Program-made: the position numbers and the translations under genes
In this document: positions 34,138 through 42,982 of the stretch, one piece after another
How positions within the stretch are numbered: the stretch's first letter is position 1
How the letters are laid out: the number at the start of each line of letters is the position of its first letter
Notes under the pieces: model-generated
The model's input: only the letters and a program-made list of their open reading frames with translations
Databases searched by the model: none
What the model was told of the DNA's origin: nothing
Source: Pirellulimonas nuda
GTDB taxonomy: Bacteria > Planctomycetota > Planctomycetia > Pirellulales > Lacipirellulaceae
Assembly: GCF_007750855.1 (NCBI RefSeq)
Contig: NZ_CP036291.1
Span: forward strand, 5,616,905-5,680,904
Length of the DNA: 64,000 nt
Reading direction: 5' to 3'

Positions 34138-35313
34138 CTACGCCCGGTCGCCGCCGTCGTTGCCTGGACCGTCGTCTCCCGGAACGTTGTCGCCAGCATC
34201 GCCGGCGTCAGCGATGTCTTCGATCACGTCGGAAACCATCCCTTCGGCCGCGGCCCCGTCGATCGCCGCGGCGTCGAGCGGGTCTTCTTCCAATGAAACC
34301 TCGTCCAACTGGCGGCCGTCGATGTCGCGGCGGAGCAGCAGGTAGATCGCCGTGGCGGACGTGAAGAGGTACGCGTGGTAGTAGGAACGAATCAACAGCA
34401 AGTAGGCGTCCTTCCAGAACGGCACGATGGCGACCGGCCGGGCGTCTTGCGACGCGTAGGTACTCGGCCCGGTGAACGACAGCAGCGACTGGGTCCACGC
34501 GGGCGCCATCGCCAGCAGCTCGATCAGCACGCCGCCGATGACCCCTAGGATCGCGGCAAACGCGACGTACCACAGCAACCGCAGCGGGCGTTGGTAGACG
34601 TAGCCGTAGGCGCAACTCACGGCGTCGAACGCGTCTGCGTCCTCCACCGCCAGTGACGCCGACATCAGCGGCCAGCCGATCATCAGCCCGATAGCCATCA
34701 CCCCGACCAGGAGGCTCCAAACCAACAAGGCGGGCCACCCCAACGCAACCAGCGGCGCCAACCACGCCACCCCCAACAGCAGCCCCGCCAGCAGGACCGG
34801 GGCCGCAATCAACACGACCCCGGCCAGGCACATCAGCGGCGCCGAAGCGGCGCTCGGCCAACGGGCCACGGCGTAGCGGAACGCGGCGAGGGGATCGGGC
34901 GACTCAAACCGGGTGAGCCAGAGCGCGGTGATGCGGCTGATCGCCAGACCGAAGAGAGACCAAACAATGATCCGCCAAACGCCGATCAACACCTCCCGCA
35001 GCGACGCAGCGTGGTTTGCCACACGCCAGAAGGGCTCAACAAACGCCCACCAGGCGCCCGCGAGCCCAGACGCGGCGTTGCTGACCAAGTGGGCCGGGAA
35101 GGGAGCCGCTTCGACGACCTGCGCGGCCGGCTCCGCCGGCGGCCCCAGCAACGCGTCGCCGGCCCACACGCCCGCGACAACCATCAGGCTAGCAACCCAC
35201 CCCAAAGCCAACACGCGTCCCCGCAGCGTCCCCTGGAGCGCACGCACCAGCAGCAGCCACGGCAGCACAGAAGGCCAATCAACTTCGCGGAGCTCGTCTC
35301 GGGGTGGCCGCAT
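34138..35313 (-). CDS. Polytopic membrane protein, unknown function
   Basis: A 391-residue protein with about six transmembrane segments (for example LALGWVASLMVVAGVWAG near 35-52, IIVWSLFGLAISRITALW near 113-130, and a long hydrophobic pair near 155-220 including VGVMAIGLMIGWPLM). Between the second and third segments and at the C-terminus it is polar; the final 60 residues are acidic and glycine-rich (DGGDRA end). I do not recognise the family. There is no signal peptide and no catalytic motif. It is the last gene before a 225-bp spacer to YacG-FmdB. Planctomycete genomes carry several such uncharacterised membrane proteins. Confidence 0.7.
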   Translation of the reverse strand: MRPPRDELREVDWPSVLPWLLLVRALQGTLRGRVLALGWVASLMVVAGVWAGDALLGPPAEPAAQVVEAAPFPAHLVSNAASGLAGAWWAFVEPFWRVANHAASLREVLIGVWRIIVWSLFGLAISRITALWLTRFESPDPLAAFRYAVARWPSAASAPLMCLAGVVLIAAPVLLAGLLLGVAWLAPLVALGWPALLVWSLLVGVMAIGLMIGWPLMSASLAVEDADAFDAVSCAYGYVYQRPLRLLWYVAFAAILGVIGGVLIELLAMAPAWTQSLLSFTGPSTYASQDARPVAIVPFWKDAYLLLIRSYYHAYLFTSATAIYLLLRRDIDGRQLDEVSLEEDPLDAAAIDGAAAEGMVSDVIEDIADAGDAGDNVPGDDGPGNDGGDRA

Positions 35314-35538
35314 GTCGTCGTGGGGTTGGTTCGCCGGGTCGGGCCGCCGAGTGTAACCCGCCCAGGGCCGGGAGGCTACGCGGGCCTAGCCGGCAAGGCG
35401 GCGCCCCCGCCGGCCAACCGGCAGGAAGGAGTCGCGAGCAGAGCGTCAAAACGCTAAGCTCAACCTGCACGGAATGTGATAAGTCTTGGTCCAGCAACGC
35501 GTTACTCAAATCCTTGGAGCCGTCGCAATACCGCCCCG

Positions 35539-35745
35539 CTAAGAAAGCAAGTCTTCTGGCTCTTCGTCGGCGTCCGGGTCTGGCACGGCCGGCAGCCCGT
35601 AGCCCTCATCGAGCCAGCGTCCCAGGTCGATTAGTTTGCAGCGCTGGCTGCAGAACGGGGGCGCCTCGGTCGTCGTGAGCGAGAACAAGCGGCCGCAGAC
35701 AGGGCAATTGCGCTCGGCCGGCGCCGGCTGGGCGGGGTCGGTCAT
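35539..35745 (-). CDS. yacG: DNA gyrase inhibitor YacG-like zinc-finger protein
   Basis: A 68-residue protein with the YacG pattern CPVCGRLF (residues 14-21) and FCSQRCKLIDLGRWLDEGY (about 31-49), four cysteines that bind one zinc. In E. coli YacG binds GyrB and inhibits supercoiling. The acidic tail (DPDADEEPEDLL) is normal for the family. The ATG overlaps the stop of the fmdB gene by 4 nt, so the two are translationally coupled. Confidence 0.88.
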   Translation of the reverse strand: MTDPAQPAPAERNCPVCGRLFSLTTTEAPPFCSQRCKLIDLGRWLDEGYGLPAVPDPDADEEPEDLLS

Positions 35746-36074
35746 TTGTCGGATTTCGACGGGCCTTTCTTGGCTGCCGGCTTTGATTCGCTTTTGGCGG
35801 CGGGCTTGTCTGATTTCGACCCGGAGGACTTGGTGTCCGACTTGGCTTCGGACGATTTCTTGTCGCTTTCAGCCGCCTTTTTGTAGGAATCGCTGCGGTA
35901 GTCGGTGGTGTAAAAGCCCGATCCCTTGAACACGACCGCGGCGCCGGTGCCAAAAAGCCGTCGGAGCTTCTTCTTGCCGCACTCGGGGCACTTGGTCTTC
36001 ACGGGCTCGGAAAAAGACTGGAACAGCTCGAACTCGTGTTCGCAGGCGTCGCAGACGTAGTCGTAGGTAGGCAT
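35742..36074 (-). CDS. FmdB family zinc-ribbon protein
   Basis: A 110-residue protein. The first 45 residues are the FmdB regulatory zinc ribbon: YDYVCDACEHEFELFQSF and TKCPECGKKKLRRLFG, two CxxC pairs. The remaining 55 residues are a lysine/serine-rich low-complexity tail with repeated SDK/SKS units. FmdB homologues are often called putative regulatory proteins; the function is not established. Upstream partner of yacG on the same strand with a 4-nt overlap. Confidence 0.85.
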   Translation of the reverse strand: MPTYDYVCDACEHEFELFQSFSEPVKTKCPECGKKKLRRLFGTGAAVVFKGSGFYTTDYRSDSYKKAAESDKKSSEAKSDTKSSGSKSDKPAAKSESKPAAKKGPSKSDK

Positions 36075-36222
36075 CGCGGCTAGTTCTCGGAGGGGTCATA
36101 CCCGCCAGGCGGTGACCCTACACTTTGCCCGAAAAGCGCCGCGCCGCCAAGACTTGCCTGCGGATAGACAGCGTTTTGCCGCGGAATCCGGTGTCGGGCT
36201 GTCCGTGCTCTCCCGTGCTGGT

Positions 36223-37122
36223 TCACCCCGCCCGCGGGTGGGCCCGTTCGTAGGCGGCCCGCAGGTTGGCCGTGCTGACGTGGGTATAAATCTGGGTCGT
36301 CACCAGGCTCTTGTGGCCGAGCAGCTCCTGCACGCTGCGGATGTCGGCGCCGCGGTCGAGAAGGTGCGTGGCGAAACTGTGCCGCAAAGTATGCGGCGAC
36401 GTGCGTGCATCGAGCCCGGTTGCCCGCAGGTGCTTGTCGAGCGTTCTGGCGACACTGCGGGTGGTGATCCGCCGGCCGAACTTATTGGTGAATACCGGCG
36501 CCTCGGCGCCGGAGGGCGCCTTAGGCGAGAGCTTCCTGACGGCCAACCAATCGCGCAGCGCACGCGCGGCGAACGAGCCGACGGGCGCCAAACGCTCCTT
36601 GCGGCCCTTGCCGCGGACCCGCACGATGCCTTGCTCGAAGTCGAGGTCGCCGTCGCACAACCCGACCAGCTCGCTCACACGCAGCCCGGCCGAGTAGAGG
36701 GTCTCAAGCATGGCGCGGTCGCGCAGCCCGAACGGCTTGTCGATCTTTGGAGCGCCAAGCAGGCGCCCCACCTCTTCCGTCGACAGGTAGTGGGGCAGCT
36801 TCCGCGGCTTCCGTGGGTTGCGGACCGGAGCGGCGGGGTTGCTCGTCACCCAACCTTCTCGCTGCCCGAAACGGAAGAAACTACGGACGCTGGAGAGCTT
36901 CCTCGAGATCGACGTCTTGGCGAACTCGGCGTCGTGCAGCGCAGAGACAAAGCCGCGCAGGTCGAGCGGCGTGATCTGCGCAGGGGTCGGCGCACGGCCG
37001 TCGGCGTCCGTGAGATAGCCGGCGAGCGCGGCCAGGTCTTCACGGTACGCCTTGATGGTGTGGGGAGAGGCGCCCCGCTCGCTCTCGAGGCCGCGGAGGA
37101 ATTGGGCGATCTCGCGTTGCAT
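36223..37122 (-). CDS. xerC: Tyrosine recombinase XerC/XerD
   Basis: A 299-residue tyrosine recombinase. An N-terminal SAM-like core-binding domain (about 1-90: REIAQFLRGLESERGASPHTI) precedes the catalytic domain. The catalytic residues are visible: R in YSAGLRVSELVGL (about 145), K in RVRGKGRKER, HTLRHSFATHLL with H and R near 247, GHKSLVTTQIYTH with H and the nucleophile Tyr near 279. It matches chromosome dimer resolution enzymes acting with FtsK at dif. A single Xer is found, and which of XerC or XerD it is cannot be told. Start: ATG 37122; an ATG at 37140 adds 6 residues. Confidence 0.9.
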   Translation of the reverse strand: MQREIAQFLRGLESERGASPHTIKAYREDLAALAGYLTDADGRAPTPAQITPLDLRGFVSALHDAEFAKTSISRKLSSVRSFFRFGQREGWVTSNPAAPVRNPRKPRKLPHYLSTEEVGRLLGAPKIDKPFGLRDRAMLETLYSAGLRVSELVGLCDGDLDFEQGIVRVRGKGRKERLAPVGSFAARALRDWLAVRKLSPKAPSGAEAPVFTNKFGRRITTRSVARTLDKHLRATGLDARTSPHTLRHSFATHLLDRGADIRSVQELLGHKSLVTTQIYTHVSTANLRAAYERAHPRAG

Positions 37123-37146
37123 GGGGTGGGCTCTCCTCATCGCACG

Positions 37147-37252
37147 GTAGGCCGGAGCGAACAATGCGGAGCGTGGCGCAGTTCCGGCCGGCAGCGGAAT
37201 CCCCGCGGCCGTGCCGGAACTGCACTCGCTTAGCTTGATTGCTCCGGCCTAC
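37147..37252. repeat. Nested palindrome GTAGGCCGGAGC...GCTCCGGCCTAC
   Basis: Outer arms are 37147-37158 and 37241-37252 (12 bp, perfect). Inner arms GCAGTTCCGGC (37078-like unit at 37178-37188) and GCCGGAACTGC (37213-37223) are also perfect, giving a two-tier hairpin of about 106 bp. It lies between xerC and the small gene at 37322 and has no reading frame. It is probably a transposase-less repeat. Only this copy was seen in the window. Confidence 0.75.
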
Positions 37253-37321
37253 GTCCCTCTCCCGGAAGGGGGGAGGGGAATACACGCGGCCTGCGGCCGC
37301 GTCATCTACTTAGGCCATGAC

Positions 37322-37576
37322 TTACTCTTCACGTGCGTGCGTCTGCACGCTGGTGAAGCGGGGGACGGTGCGTTGGGTAGTCGATTCCTGGCGGACTTTC
37401 TTGCTCAAGACAGCGGCGTCGTACCACGAGAAGCTCAGCTCGGGGTTCGAAGCGCTGCGGCCGAGCGCGCGGAGCACCTCGGCTTGTTGCGAGTCGTCGT
37501 AGAGGAACACGTAGCGCTCGTTGCCTTTGACGAGCGCAAGGACATTGACATCCTCATTCACGGGGAGGGCCTCCAT
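37322..37576 (-). CDS. Small conserved-looking protein, unknown function
   Basis: An 84-residue protein (MEALPVNEDVNVLALVKG...). It has a beta-alpha-beta pattern with VLALVKGNERYVFLYDD (about 12-28) and a helix QQAEVLRALGRSASNP, then SFSWYDAAVLSKKVRQE. Composition is balanced, unlike chance GC-rich frames, so a real gene is likely. No motif is recognised. No ribosome binding site is obvious. Confidence 0.6.
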   Translation of the reverse strand: MEALPVNEDVNVLALVKGNERYVFLYDDSQQAEVLRALGRSASNPELSFSWYDAAVLSKKVRQESTTQRTVPRFTSVQTHAREE

Positions 37577-37645
37577 GCATCAGCGGGCGGGACGGGGGGT
37601 GGGAAGACGCGCGGGCGGTGGTAAGAGAGTGCGTCTAGATAAACC

Positions 37646-38770
37646 CTATCGGCGCTCCGACCACCTTCTCACCACTTGCGTTTCTCCTCCTCCGCCACGC
37701 GCCGACAGCATCTCTAAGATGTGCTGGTGGCAGCAGAAGCGGATGAAATCATCGCTCCGCTCAAGATAGCTCTGCCAGCCGCCAAACCGTGCGTCGTCGC
37801 GGAAGCTCACGTAGTTGGCCAGCGCCGCGGTAAAGTCGGGATCGTTCCCCAGAAAGATCCGCGTATGCGTCATGACCGGACTATCCTGCGGCAGGCAAGC
37901 GGGACGGACGGGAGACGGAGGCGCCGGCGAGAATCCACGGGCGTCTGGCCACCCCACGGGCGCCATCCCTGCCGACGCAGCGATGGCGCGCTCGTCCAAT
38001 GTGGGCGCGCCGACTTCTGGCTGGTAGCTGGTTTGCAGTGCGTCGGCCGAGGCCGGCTCTTTGCCCGGCATGGGCGACGCGTCCGCCGGCTGCCGCAGCG
38101 CATCGGGCCTCTGCGGCGCAAAGGGGTCGCTGGCGCCTGAGTCAAACCCCGGCGGACCCGTCGGCGCGGCCTGCGCGTCGACCGCTGCGCCGCTGGGCGT
38201 GTCGCATGAACAATCGGGGGTCTGCGTCGCCATCTGCTCGCGGGCCAGAGCCATCTCGGCCTCAAACACCAGCGCCGGCGGGATGTACTCTTCTTCTGGC
38301 GTGCCCCAAGGCAAACCGTATCCCGCGGGGATCGGGTGGAACCCTGGATTCGCGGCGTACCACTCGACACGGATTCCGCACCGCGGCGGATAGTAGGGTG
38401 AATAATCGGTAACCGAACCGATGACCACCGCATCGACGCCCAGCAACCCCGCCAGACGGCGTGCCTCGCTGGGGCCGTTCTGTGGGTCCGAGAGATTGAT
38501 CGAGTTGCGGATGATGGTCTCTTCCACAACGCCCACTGGCACGACTTCGTAGCCGGGCACCGACTGCAGTTCGGCAAAGTAGGCGAGGGCGAACCGCTGC
38601 CCATCGACGGTCGGCGCGTCGCTCTGGTTGAAGAACGGGGCGATCGCCACCTTGCTCAGTTGCGGGAATGGGTTGTGGACCACCGGCTGGTAGCTCACCT
38701 CGGGCAGCACCAAGGTGCAGCCGACAAGCATCGGCGCAATCAGCAGCAGTGCTATCCTGTGGGTGCGCAT
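37646..38770 (-). CDS. Lipoprotein with TolB/CsgG-like N-terminal domain
   Basis: A 374-residue lipoprotein. The signal peptide ends in the lipobox MLVGC (residues 14-18), so Cys18 would be lipidated. The domain KVAIAPFFNQSDAP (about 40-53), RFALAYFAELQSVPGYEVVP and LGVDAVVIGSVTDYSPYYPPR resembles the outer-membrane assembly lipoproteins that share the TolB/CsgG beta-alpha fold. Residues about 185-290 are a disordered proline/alanine linker, and the C-terminus (IFLGNDPDFTAALANYVSF) is a second small domain with a conserved FRDDARFGGWQSYL block. A role in envelope assembly is inferred only. Confidence 0.7.
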   Translation of the reverse strand: MRTHRIALLLIAPMLVGCTLVLPEVSYQPVVHNPFPQLSKVAIAPFFNQSDAPTVDGQRFALAYFAELQSVPGYEVVPVGVVEETIIRNSINLSDPQNGPSEARRLAGLLGVDAVVIGSVTDYSPYYPPRCGIRVEWYAANPGFHPIPAGYGLPWGTPEEEYIPPALVFEAEMALAREQMATQTPDCSCDTPSGAAVDAQAAPTGPPGFDSGASDPFAPQRPDALRQPADASPMPGKEPASADALQTSYQPEVGAPTLDERAIAASAGMAPVGWPDARGFSPAPPSPVRPACLPQDSPVMTHTRIFLGNDPDFTAALANYVSFRDDARFGGWQSYLERSDDFIRFCCHQHILEMLSARGGGGETQVVRRWSERR

Positions 38771-38901
38771 TGGTCGATGAGGACGCCGAGCAGACCCCCC
38801 TGCTGGCAAAATAGCGGTAGTTCATATCGCCGTATCGGTTCTTCGGCATAATCGTTGCGATCGCTGAAACCGGAATCGGGATTGACCAAGAAAGGCCAAA
38901 A

Positions 38902-38923
38902 TTGCACAGAATTCGCGCTGCAA
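38902..38923. promoter_or_regulatory. Inverted repeat upstream of the glutamine synthetase promoter
   Basis: TTGCA (38902-38906) and TGCAA (38919-38923) form an inverted repeat with a 12-bp spacer, about 90 bp upstream of the sigma-54 promoter, the usual place for an activator such as NtrC. The NtrC consensus has a 9-bp gap between TGCA units, so the fit is imperfect. Confidence 0.3.
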
Positions 38924-38992
38924 CTGCCACTCTTCTGGGCAATTCCTGTGGCCCTGACGCCGTCTGGGGGGCTATTCTGGCGACTTTTAAGC

Positions 38993-39008
38993 TGGCACAA
39001 CACTTGCA
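38993..39008 (+). promoter_or_regulatory. Sigma-54 (RpoN) promoter for type III glutamine synthetase
   Basis: TGGCACAACACTTGCA matches the -24/-12 consensus TGGCACRNNNNTTGCW at every specified position. GG at 38994-38995 and GC at 39006-39007 are 12 bp apart, as required. The predicted start is near 39019, leaving a leader of about 100 nt to the ATG. This implies nitrogen control of the gene. Confidence 0.85.
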
Positions 39009-39122
39009 ATCGGCGGCAGCAAATAGGTAGGCCTCGGGGCGGTGCGGCAGTTTCTTCTGGCTGGCGTTCCCCCTGCGGTGGACGGCGGATGTTTTTCCTC
39101 ACTCAAACGAATGGGCGGGCAC

Positions 39123-41363
39123 ATGGCGAGCAACGTAATGTCGGATAACGGCAAGGCCGCATCGGGCATCCCTACTAGCGGCGGGGTTTCAAACGCGGCG
39201 GGATCGTCGCCGCGCATGGCGGCGATCAATGCAGCAATTAATTACAAGCCGGCCGGGCCCCCGCTGAACTTCGCGGAGACCCCCACGCAGGACCTGTTCT
39301 GCGCCAACGTCTTCAGCAAGGCCGAGATGAAGAAGCGGCTCCCCAAGCCGATCTTCAAGGGTTTGATCCAAACCATTGAGGCGGGCGAGAAACTCGACCC
39401 CAACGTGGCGGACGTCGTCGCCTCGGCAATGAAGGACTGGGCGATCGAGAAGGGCGCTACCCACTATAGCCACGTCTTCTACCCGCTCACCGGCGGCACC
39501 GCCGAGAAGCACGACAGCTTTATGGCGCCCGCGGGCGACGGCACCGCGCTCACGGAGTTTGGCGGTAAGGAACTCATCCAGGGCGAGCCGGACGGCTCTA
39601 GCTTCCCCACCGGCGGCATCCGCCTAACGCACGAGGCGCGCGGCTACACCATCTGGGACGTGACCAGCGCCGCGTACATCCTGGAGAACCCCAACGGCAC
39701 CACGCTGTGCATCCCGACGGCCTTCGTGTCGTGGACCGGCGAGGCGCTCGACAAGAAGACGCCCGTGCTGCGGAGCATGCAGGCGCTGAACCAGCAGGCC
39801 CAGCGTATCACTAAGCTATTCGGATACGACGAGGATGCGTTCATCGCCTCGACGGCCGGTCCTGAACAGGAATACTTCCTGATCGACAGAAATTTCTTCT
39901 TCGCTCGGCCCGACCTGCTAAACGCCGGCCGGACACTGTTTGGCGCCGCCCCCCCCAAGGGGCAGGAATTCGACGACCACTACTTCGGCGCCATCCCCGA
40001 ACGCGTGCTGGCATGCATGCTGGAGGTGGAGCGCGAGCTCATCAAGCTCGGCGTCCCCATCAAGACCCGCCACAACGAGGTGGCGCCCGGGCAATACGAG
40101 ATCGCCCCCATCTTTGAAACCGCCAACATCGCCACCGACCACCAGCAGCTCTGCATGCTGATGCTCAAGCGAGTTGCGGCTAAGTACGGCATGGAGTGCC
40201 TGACGCACGAAAAGCCGTTCGCCGGGGTGAACGGCTCTGGCAAGCACGTCAACTGGTCGCTGGGGAGCAGCGCCCACGGCAACCTGCTCGACCCGGGCGA
40301 CACGCCGCACGACAACGCCAAGTTCCTGGTGTTCTGCGCGGCGGTGCTCCGTGCGGTTCACAGGCACCAAGGGCTGCTGCGGGCGGTAGTGGCGAGCGCC
40401 GGCAACGACCACCGGCTGGGCGCCAACGAGGCCCCGCCGGCGATCATTTCGGTCTTCCTGGGAGATCAGCTCACCGACGTCTTCGAGCAGATCAAGGCCG
40501 GCGGCGCCAAGAGCAGCAGGGCCCGCGGGACATTGGAAGTGGGTGTCGATACGCTGCCGCCGTTCCCCAAGGACGCCGGCGACCGCAACCGCACCAGCCC
40601 CTTCGCCTTCACCGGCAACCGCTTCGAGTTCCGGGCCGTGGGCTCGAACTTCTCGATCGCGGGCCCACTGGTGGCCATGAACACCATCGTGGCCGAGTCG
40701 CTCGATTACTGCGCCACCAAGCTGGAGAAGGCCACCGGGGGCGACTCCTCGAAGCTGAACAGCGCGGTGCAGGAGCTGCTCGCAGAGATCATGGGCGAAT
40801 GCGAGCCCATCATCTTCAACGGCAACGGGTACTCCGACGAGTGGCACGCCGAGGCCGAGAAGCGCGGCTTGAGGAACCTCAAGGCCACACCCGACGCCCT
40901 TGAGGCTCTGCTAGAGCCGGGGGTGCGCGAACTGTTCTCCAAGTACCACGTGTTGAACGAACGCGAGCTGGAGAGCCGCTACGAGACGTACGTAGAGCAG
41001 TACTGCCTGACCGTGAAGGTAGAGGCGAACCTCACGAAGAAGATCGCCCGCACGATGATCTTCCCGGCCGCCATCCGCTACCAGAACGAGCTGGCCAGCA
41101 CCTGTGCGAACCTGAAGATGCTGGGCTACGAGTTCGACACCGACACGCTCGACAAGGTGACCGAACTGGTCAAGGGCCTGCAGGACGGCACCGCGGCATT
41201 GGCCAAGGTGACCAAGGGGGGCTGCGAAGACATCCGCGGTTGCTACGAAGAAGTGCTGCCGGCGATGCTGAACGTCCGAAAGTACGCCGACGAGCTCGAG
41301 GCGATCGTCTCCGACGACCTCTGGCCGCTGCCGACCTACCAGGAAATGCTGTTCATTAAGTAG
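39123..41363 (+). CDS. glnN: Glutamine synthetase type III
   Basis: A 746-residue GSIII, which makes glutamine from glutamate, ammonia and ATP. Family blocks are clear: [15 protein letters not shown] (about 118-132), FDSFMAP-type [17 protein letters not shown] (about 247-257), [27 protein letters not shown] (about 368-381), and [12 protein letters not shown]. The signature GSGKHVN replaces the GSG-H of GSI, and length is 720-750 in GSIII against about 470 in GSI. No adenylylation tyrosine is expected. ATG 39123 is chosen over ATG 39111; a perfect sigma-54 promoter lies about 110 nt upstream and a strong terminator follows, so it is a monocistronic nitrogen-regulated gene. Confidence 0.95.
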   Translation: MASNVMSDNGKAASGIPTSGGVSNAAGSSPRMAAINAAINYKPAGPPLNFAETPTQDLFCANVFSKAEMKKRLPKPIFKGLIQTIEAGEKLDPNVADVVASAMKDWAIEKGATHYSHVFYPLTGGTAEKHDSFMAPAGDGTALTEFGGKELIQGEPDGSSFPTGGIRLTHEARGYTIWDVTSAAYILENPNGTTLCIPTAFVSWTGEALDKKTPVLRSMQALNQQAQRITKLFGYDEDAFIASTAGPEQEYFLIDRNFFFARPDLLNAGRTLFGAAPPKGQEFDDHYFGAIPERVLACMLEVERELIKLGVPIKTRHNEVAPGQYEIAPIFETANIATDHQQLCMLMLKRVAAKYGMECLTHEKPFAGVNGSGKHVNWSLGSSAHGNLLDPGDTPHDNAKFLVFCAAVLRAVHRHQGLLRAVVASAGNDHRLGANEAPPAIISVFLGDQLTDVFEQIKAGGAKSSRARGTLEVGVDTLPPFPKDAGDRNRTSPFAFTGNRFEFRAVGSNFSIAGPLVAMNTIVAESLDYCATKLEKATGGDSSKLNSAVQELLAEIMGECEPIIFNGNGYSDEWHAEAEKRGLRNLKATPDALEALLEPGVRELFSKYHVLNERELESRYETYVEQYCLTVKVEANLTKKIARTMIFPAAIRYQNELASTCANLKMLGYEFDTDTLDKVTELVKGLQDGTAALAKVTKGGCEDIRGCYEEVLPAMLNVRKYADELEAIVSDDLWPLPTYQEMLFIK

Positions 41364-41396
41364 GGAAGCACGAGACTGGAGCTGTATCGAACGCCG

Positions 41397-41433
41397 CCGG
41401 CCGGCTGGGTATCCCCCAGCCGGCCGGTTTTTT
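41397..41433 (+). terminator. Intrinsic terminator of the glutamine synthetase gene
   Basis: CCGGCCGGCTGGG (41397-41409) pairs perfectly with 41415-41427 around a 5-nt loop and is followed by six T (41428-41433). Confidence 0.93.
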
Positions 41434-41510
41434 GTAATAGCGAGTATTGACCGCAAGAGAGAGACGAAGGAACAGGACGTGAGTTTCGCGCAACCTGCGT
41501 TCGTTACTTG

Positions 41511-42332
41511 CTAGCTTCTCTGCGCCCCAGGTTGCCAGGGATCGGCGGCGATTCGCTGTGCGAGGTCACGGAAGGTAATTCCACTAGCCGCCCAGCAATC
41601 CAATCGCCAGAAGAACTCAGACCAAGCCAGCACGCCCGCGTACAACAACCAGATGGCCGCCCCAGAAACAACGAGCGACAGCGCGCCGTGGAATACTCCC
41701 AGGATCACCGCGGCAAACCCCGCGATCAGTAGTAACACCCCCACGTCTCCGGTAGGGTCGGAGAATGACCCGTGGGGGAGCGGGTCTCCGGGAAGGTCTC
41801 TACCGCTCACCCATGCCGCACGCCGTACAACCCGAGAGGCGGCAGAACGGCTAAGCACCCGCCGCAACGGGGTAGACGGGGCGACGCGGCGGCCCTGCAG
41901 CTCGGGCATCGAGCACAATCCATAAAACGCGCCGGCCGGTGCACAGCGGCGCCCCAGAACCGTCACGGGCTCGAAAGAAACGCCCGGCAGACGGCGCGCG
42001 ATCGCCAGGGCGAGCCAGTTCACCGTCAGCTTCGGCGCGATACGCTCCTCCCAGTCGCGCCACGAATCGATGTTGTCGGCTCGGCTCTTTTTCCGTCGGG
42101 GAAGTTTGAGCAGCACCGACCACCGGTTCTCGCCCCAATCAAGCCCGAGGTGCTCGCCGAGCCCCACGAGGAACCAGAGTGGACATTCGCCATCGGCCTC
42201 AGAGGCTGCAACGTGATACTCGTAGACAGACGACAGCGGATCGAGCGTGGTGTCAGCGTCGCCGCACTCTCGAAAGTACGACTCAATGCCGCGGATGATC
42301 TGCTCCGGCGTGTAGCGGACCTTGCTAGCCAT
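41511..42332 (-). CDS. Protein of unknown function with C-terminal membrane region
   Basis: A 273-residue protein I do not recognise. The N-terminal part is soluble and polar (VRYTPEQIIRGIESYFRECGD at the start; LGEHLGLDWGENRWSVLLKLP; a WRDWEERIAPKLTVNWLALAIARRLPG helical block). Two adjacent hydrophobic segments lie at about 207-245 (GVLLLIAGFAAVILGVFHG and LSLVVSGAAIWLLYAGVLAW), probably two transmembrane helices. The last 25 residues look amphipathic (GITFRDLAQRIAADPWQ). The ATG at 42332 has GAGAGG about 6 nt upstream and is preferred over ATG 42350. It lies 53 bp downstream of the bifunctional-nuclease-domain gene on the same strand. Confidence 0.6.
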   Translation of the reverse strand: MASKVRYTPEQIIRGIESYFRECGDADTTLDPLSSVYEYHVAASEADGECPLWFLVGLGEHLGLDWGENRWSVLLKLPRRKKSRADNIDSWRDWEERIAPKLTVNWLALAIARRLPGVSFEPVTVLGRRCAPAGAFYGLCSMPELQGRRVAPSTPLRRVLSRSAASRVVRRAAWVSGRDLPGDPLPHGSFSDPTGDVGVLLLIAGFAAVILGVFHGALSLVVSGAAIWLLYAGVLAWSEFFWRLDCWAASGITFRDLAQRIAADPWQPGAQRS

Positions 42333-42384
42333 CAAGACCTCTCTAGCCATTGCGATTCTTTGCGGAGGGACTCTCTCCAGCTAG

Positions 42385-42795
42385 CTACGCCTGCTCGCGC
42401 ATCACGTCGTTCAACACGTCTTCGGCCACGTAAATCGGCAACACCGGGTCGCAAGACACGGCCACCGCGATCGCGTCGGAGGGGCGGGCGTCTATCTCTA
42501 CCAACTCGCCGTCTAGGCGTACCCGGAGCTTGGCGTAGTAGGTGTGGTCGCGTAGTTCGCTGATCACCACGTCGCGGAGCTCTCCCCCAAGCTGCTCGAC
42601 GGCGCTGACCAACAGGTCGTGCGTTAGCGGGCGCGGGGTTTCTTCGTGTCGCACGCGGCGGGCGATGCTGTTCGCCTCGAACAGGCCGATGAGGATCGGG
42701 AAGGACCGATCCCCCTCGACCTCCTTCAGCCAGATCACCTGCTGATCGTTGATCTCGCTGATAATGATCCGCGACAACTCCATGACGACGGGCAT
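42385..42795 (-). CDS. Bifunctional nuclease (BFN/DUF151) domain protein
   Basis: A 136-residue protein made of one BFN (DUF151) domain. Seen are LSRIIISEINDQQVIWLKEVEGDRSFPILIG, then ARRVRHEETPRPLTHDLL and LDARPSDAIAVAVSCDPVLPIYV, all family blocks; the ARPSDAIALA-type motif is the most conserved. Members have been reported to have RNase and DNase activity in plants; the bacterial role is unclear. GAGGA lies about 10 nt ahead of the ATG at 42793-42795. Confidence 0.88.
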   Translation of the reverse strand: MPVVMELSRIIISEINDQQVIWLKEVEGDRSFPILIGLFEANSIARRVRHEETPRPLTHDLLVSAVEQLGGELRDVVISELRDHTYYAKLRVRLDGELVEIDARPSDAIAVAVSCDPVLPIYVAEDVLNDVMREQA

Positions 42796-42928
42796 GTCGG
42801 TAGTCCTCAGAAGCGATCGGTCTGAATACGCATTTCTGATTATAGCGGCTAGCACACCGCAAATGCATCAACCGGACGCGGCAAAACGTCTACTGGTGGC
42901 GGGATGAAGCTCCGCCCCACCTGCCGCC

Positions 42929-42972
42929 GAGCCACGCCTCGGTGCGGCACGGTCCGCGCCGAGGCGTGGCTC
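42929..42972. terminator. Terminator-like hairpin downstream of the PP2C gene
   Basis: GAGCCACGCCTCGG (42929-42942) pairs perfectly with 42959-42972, 14 bp with a 16-nt loop, itself able to fold. It follows the PP2C stop codon (42983) by about 11 bp on that gene's strand. No T-tract is present, so it may be a Rho-linked or stabilising hairpin. Confidence 0.6.
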
Positions 42973-42982
42973 GGGGCTCTTG

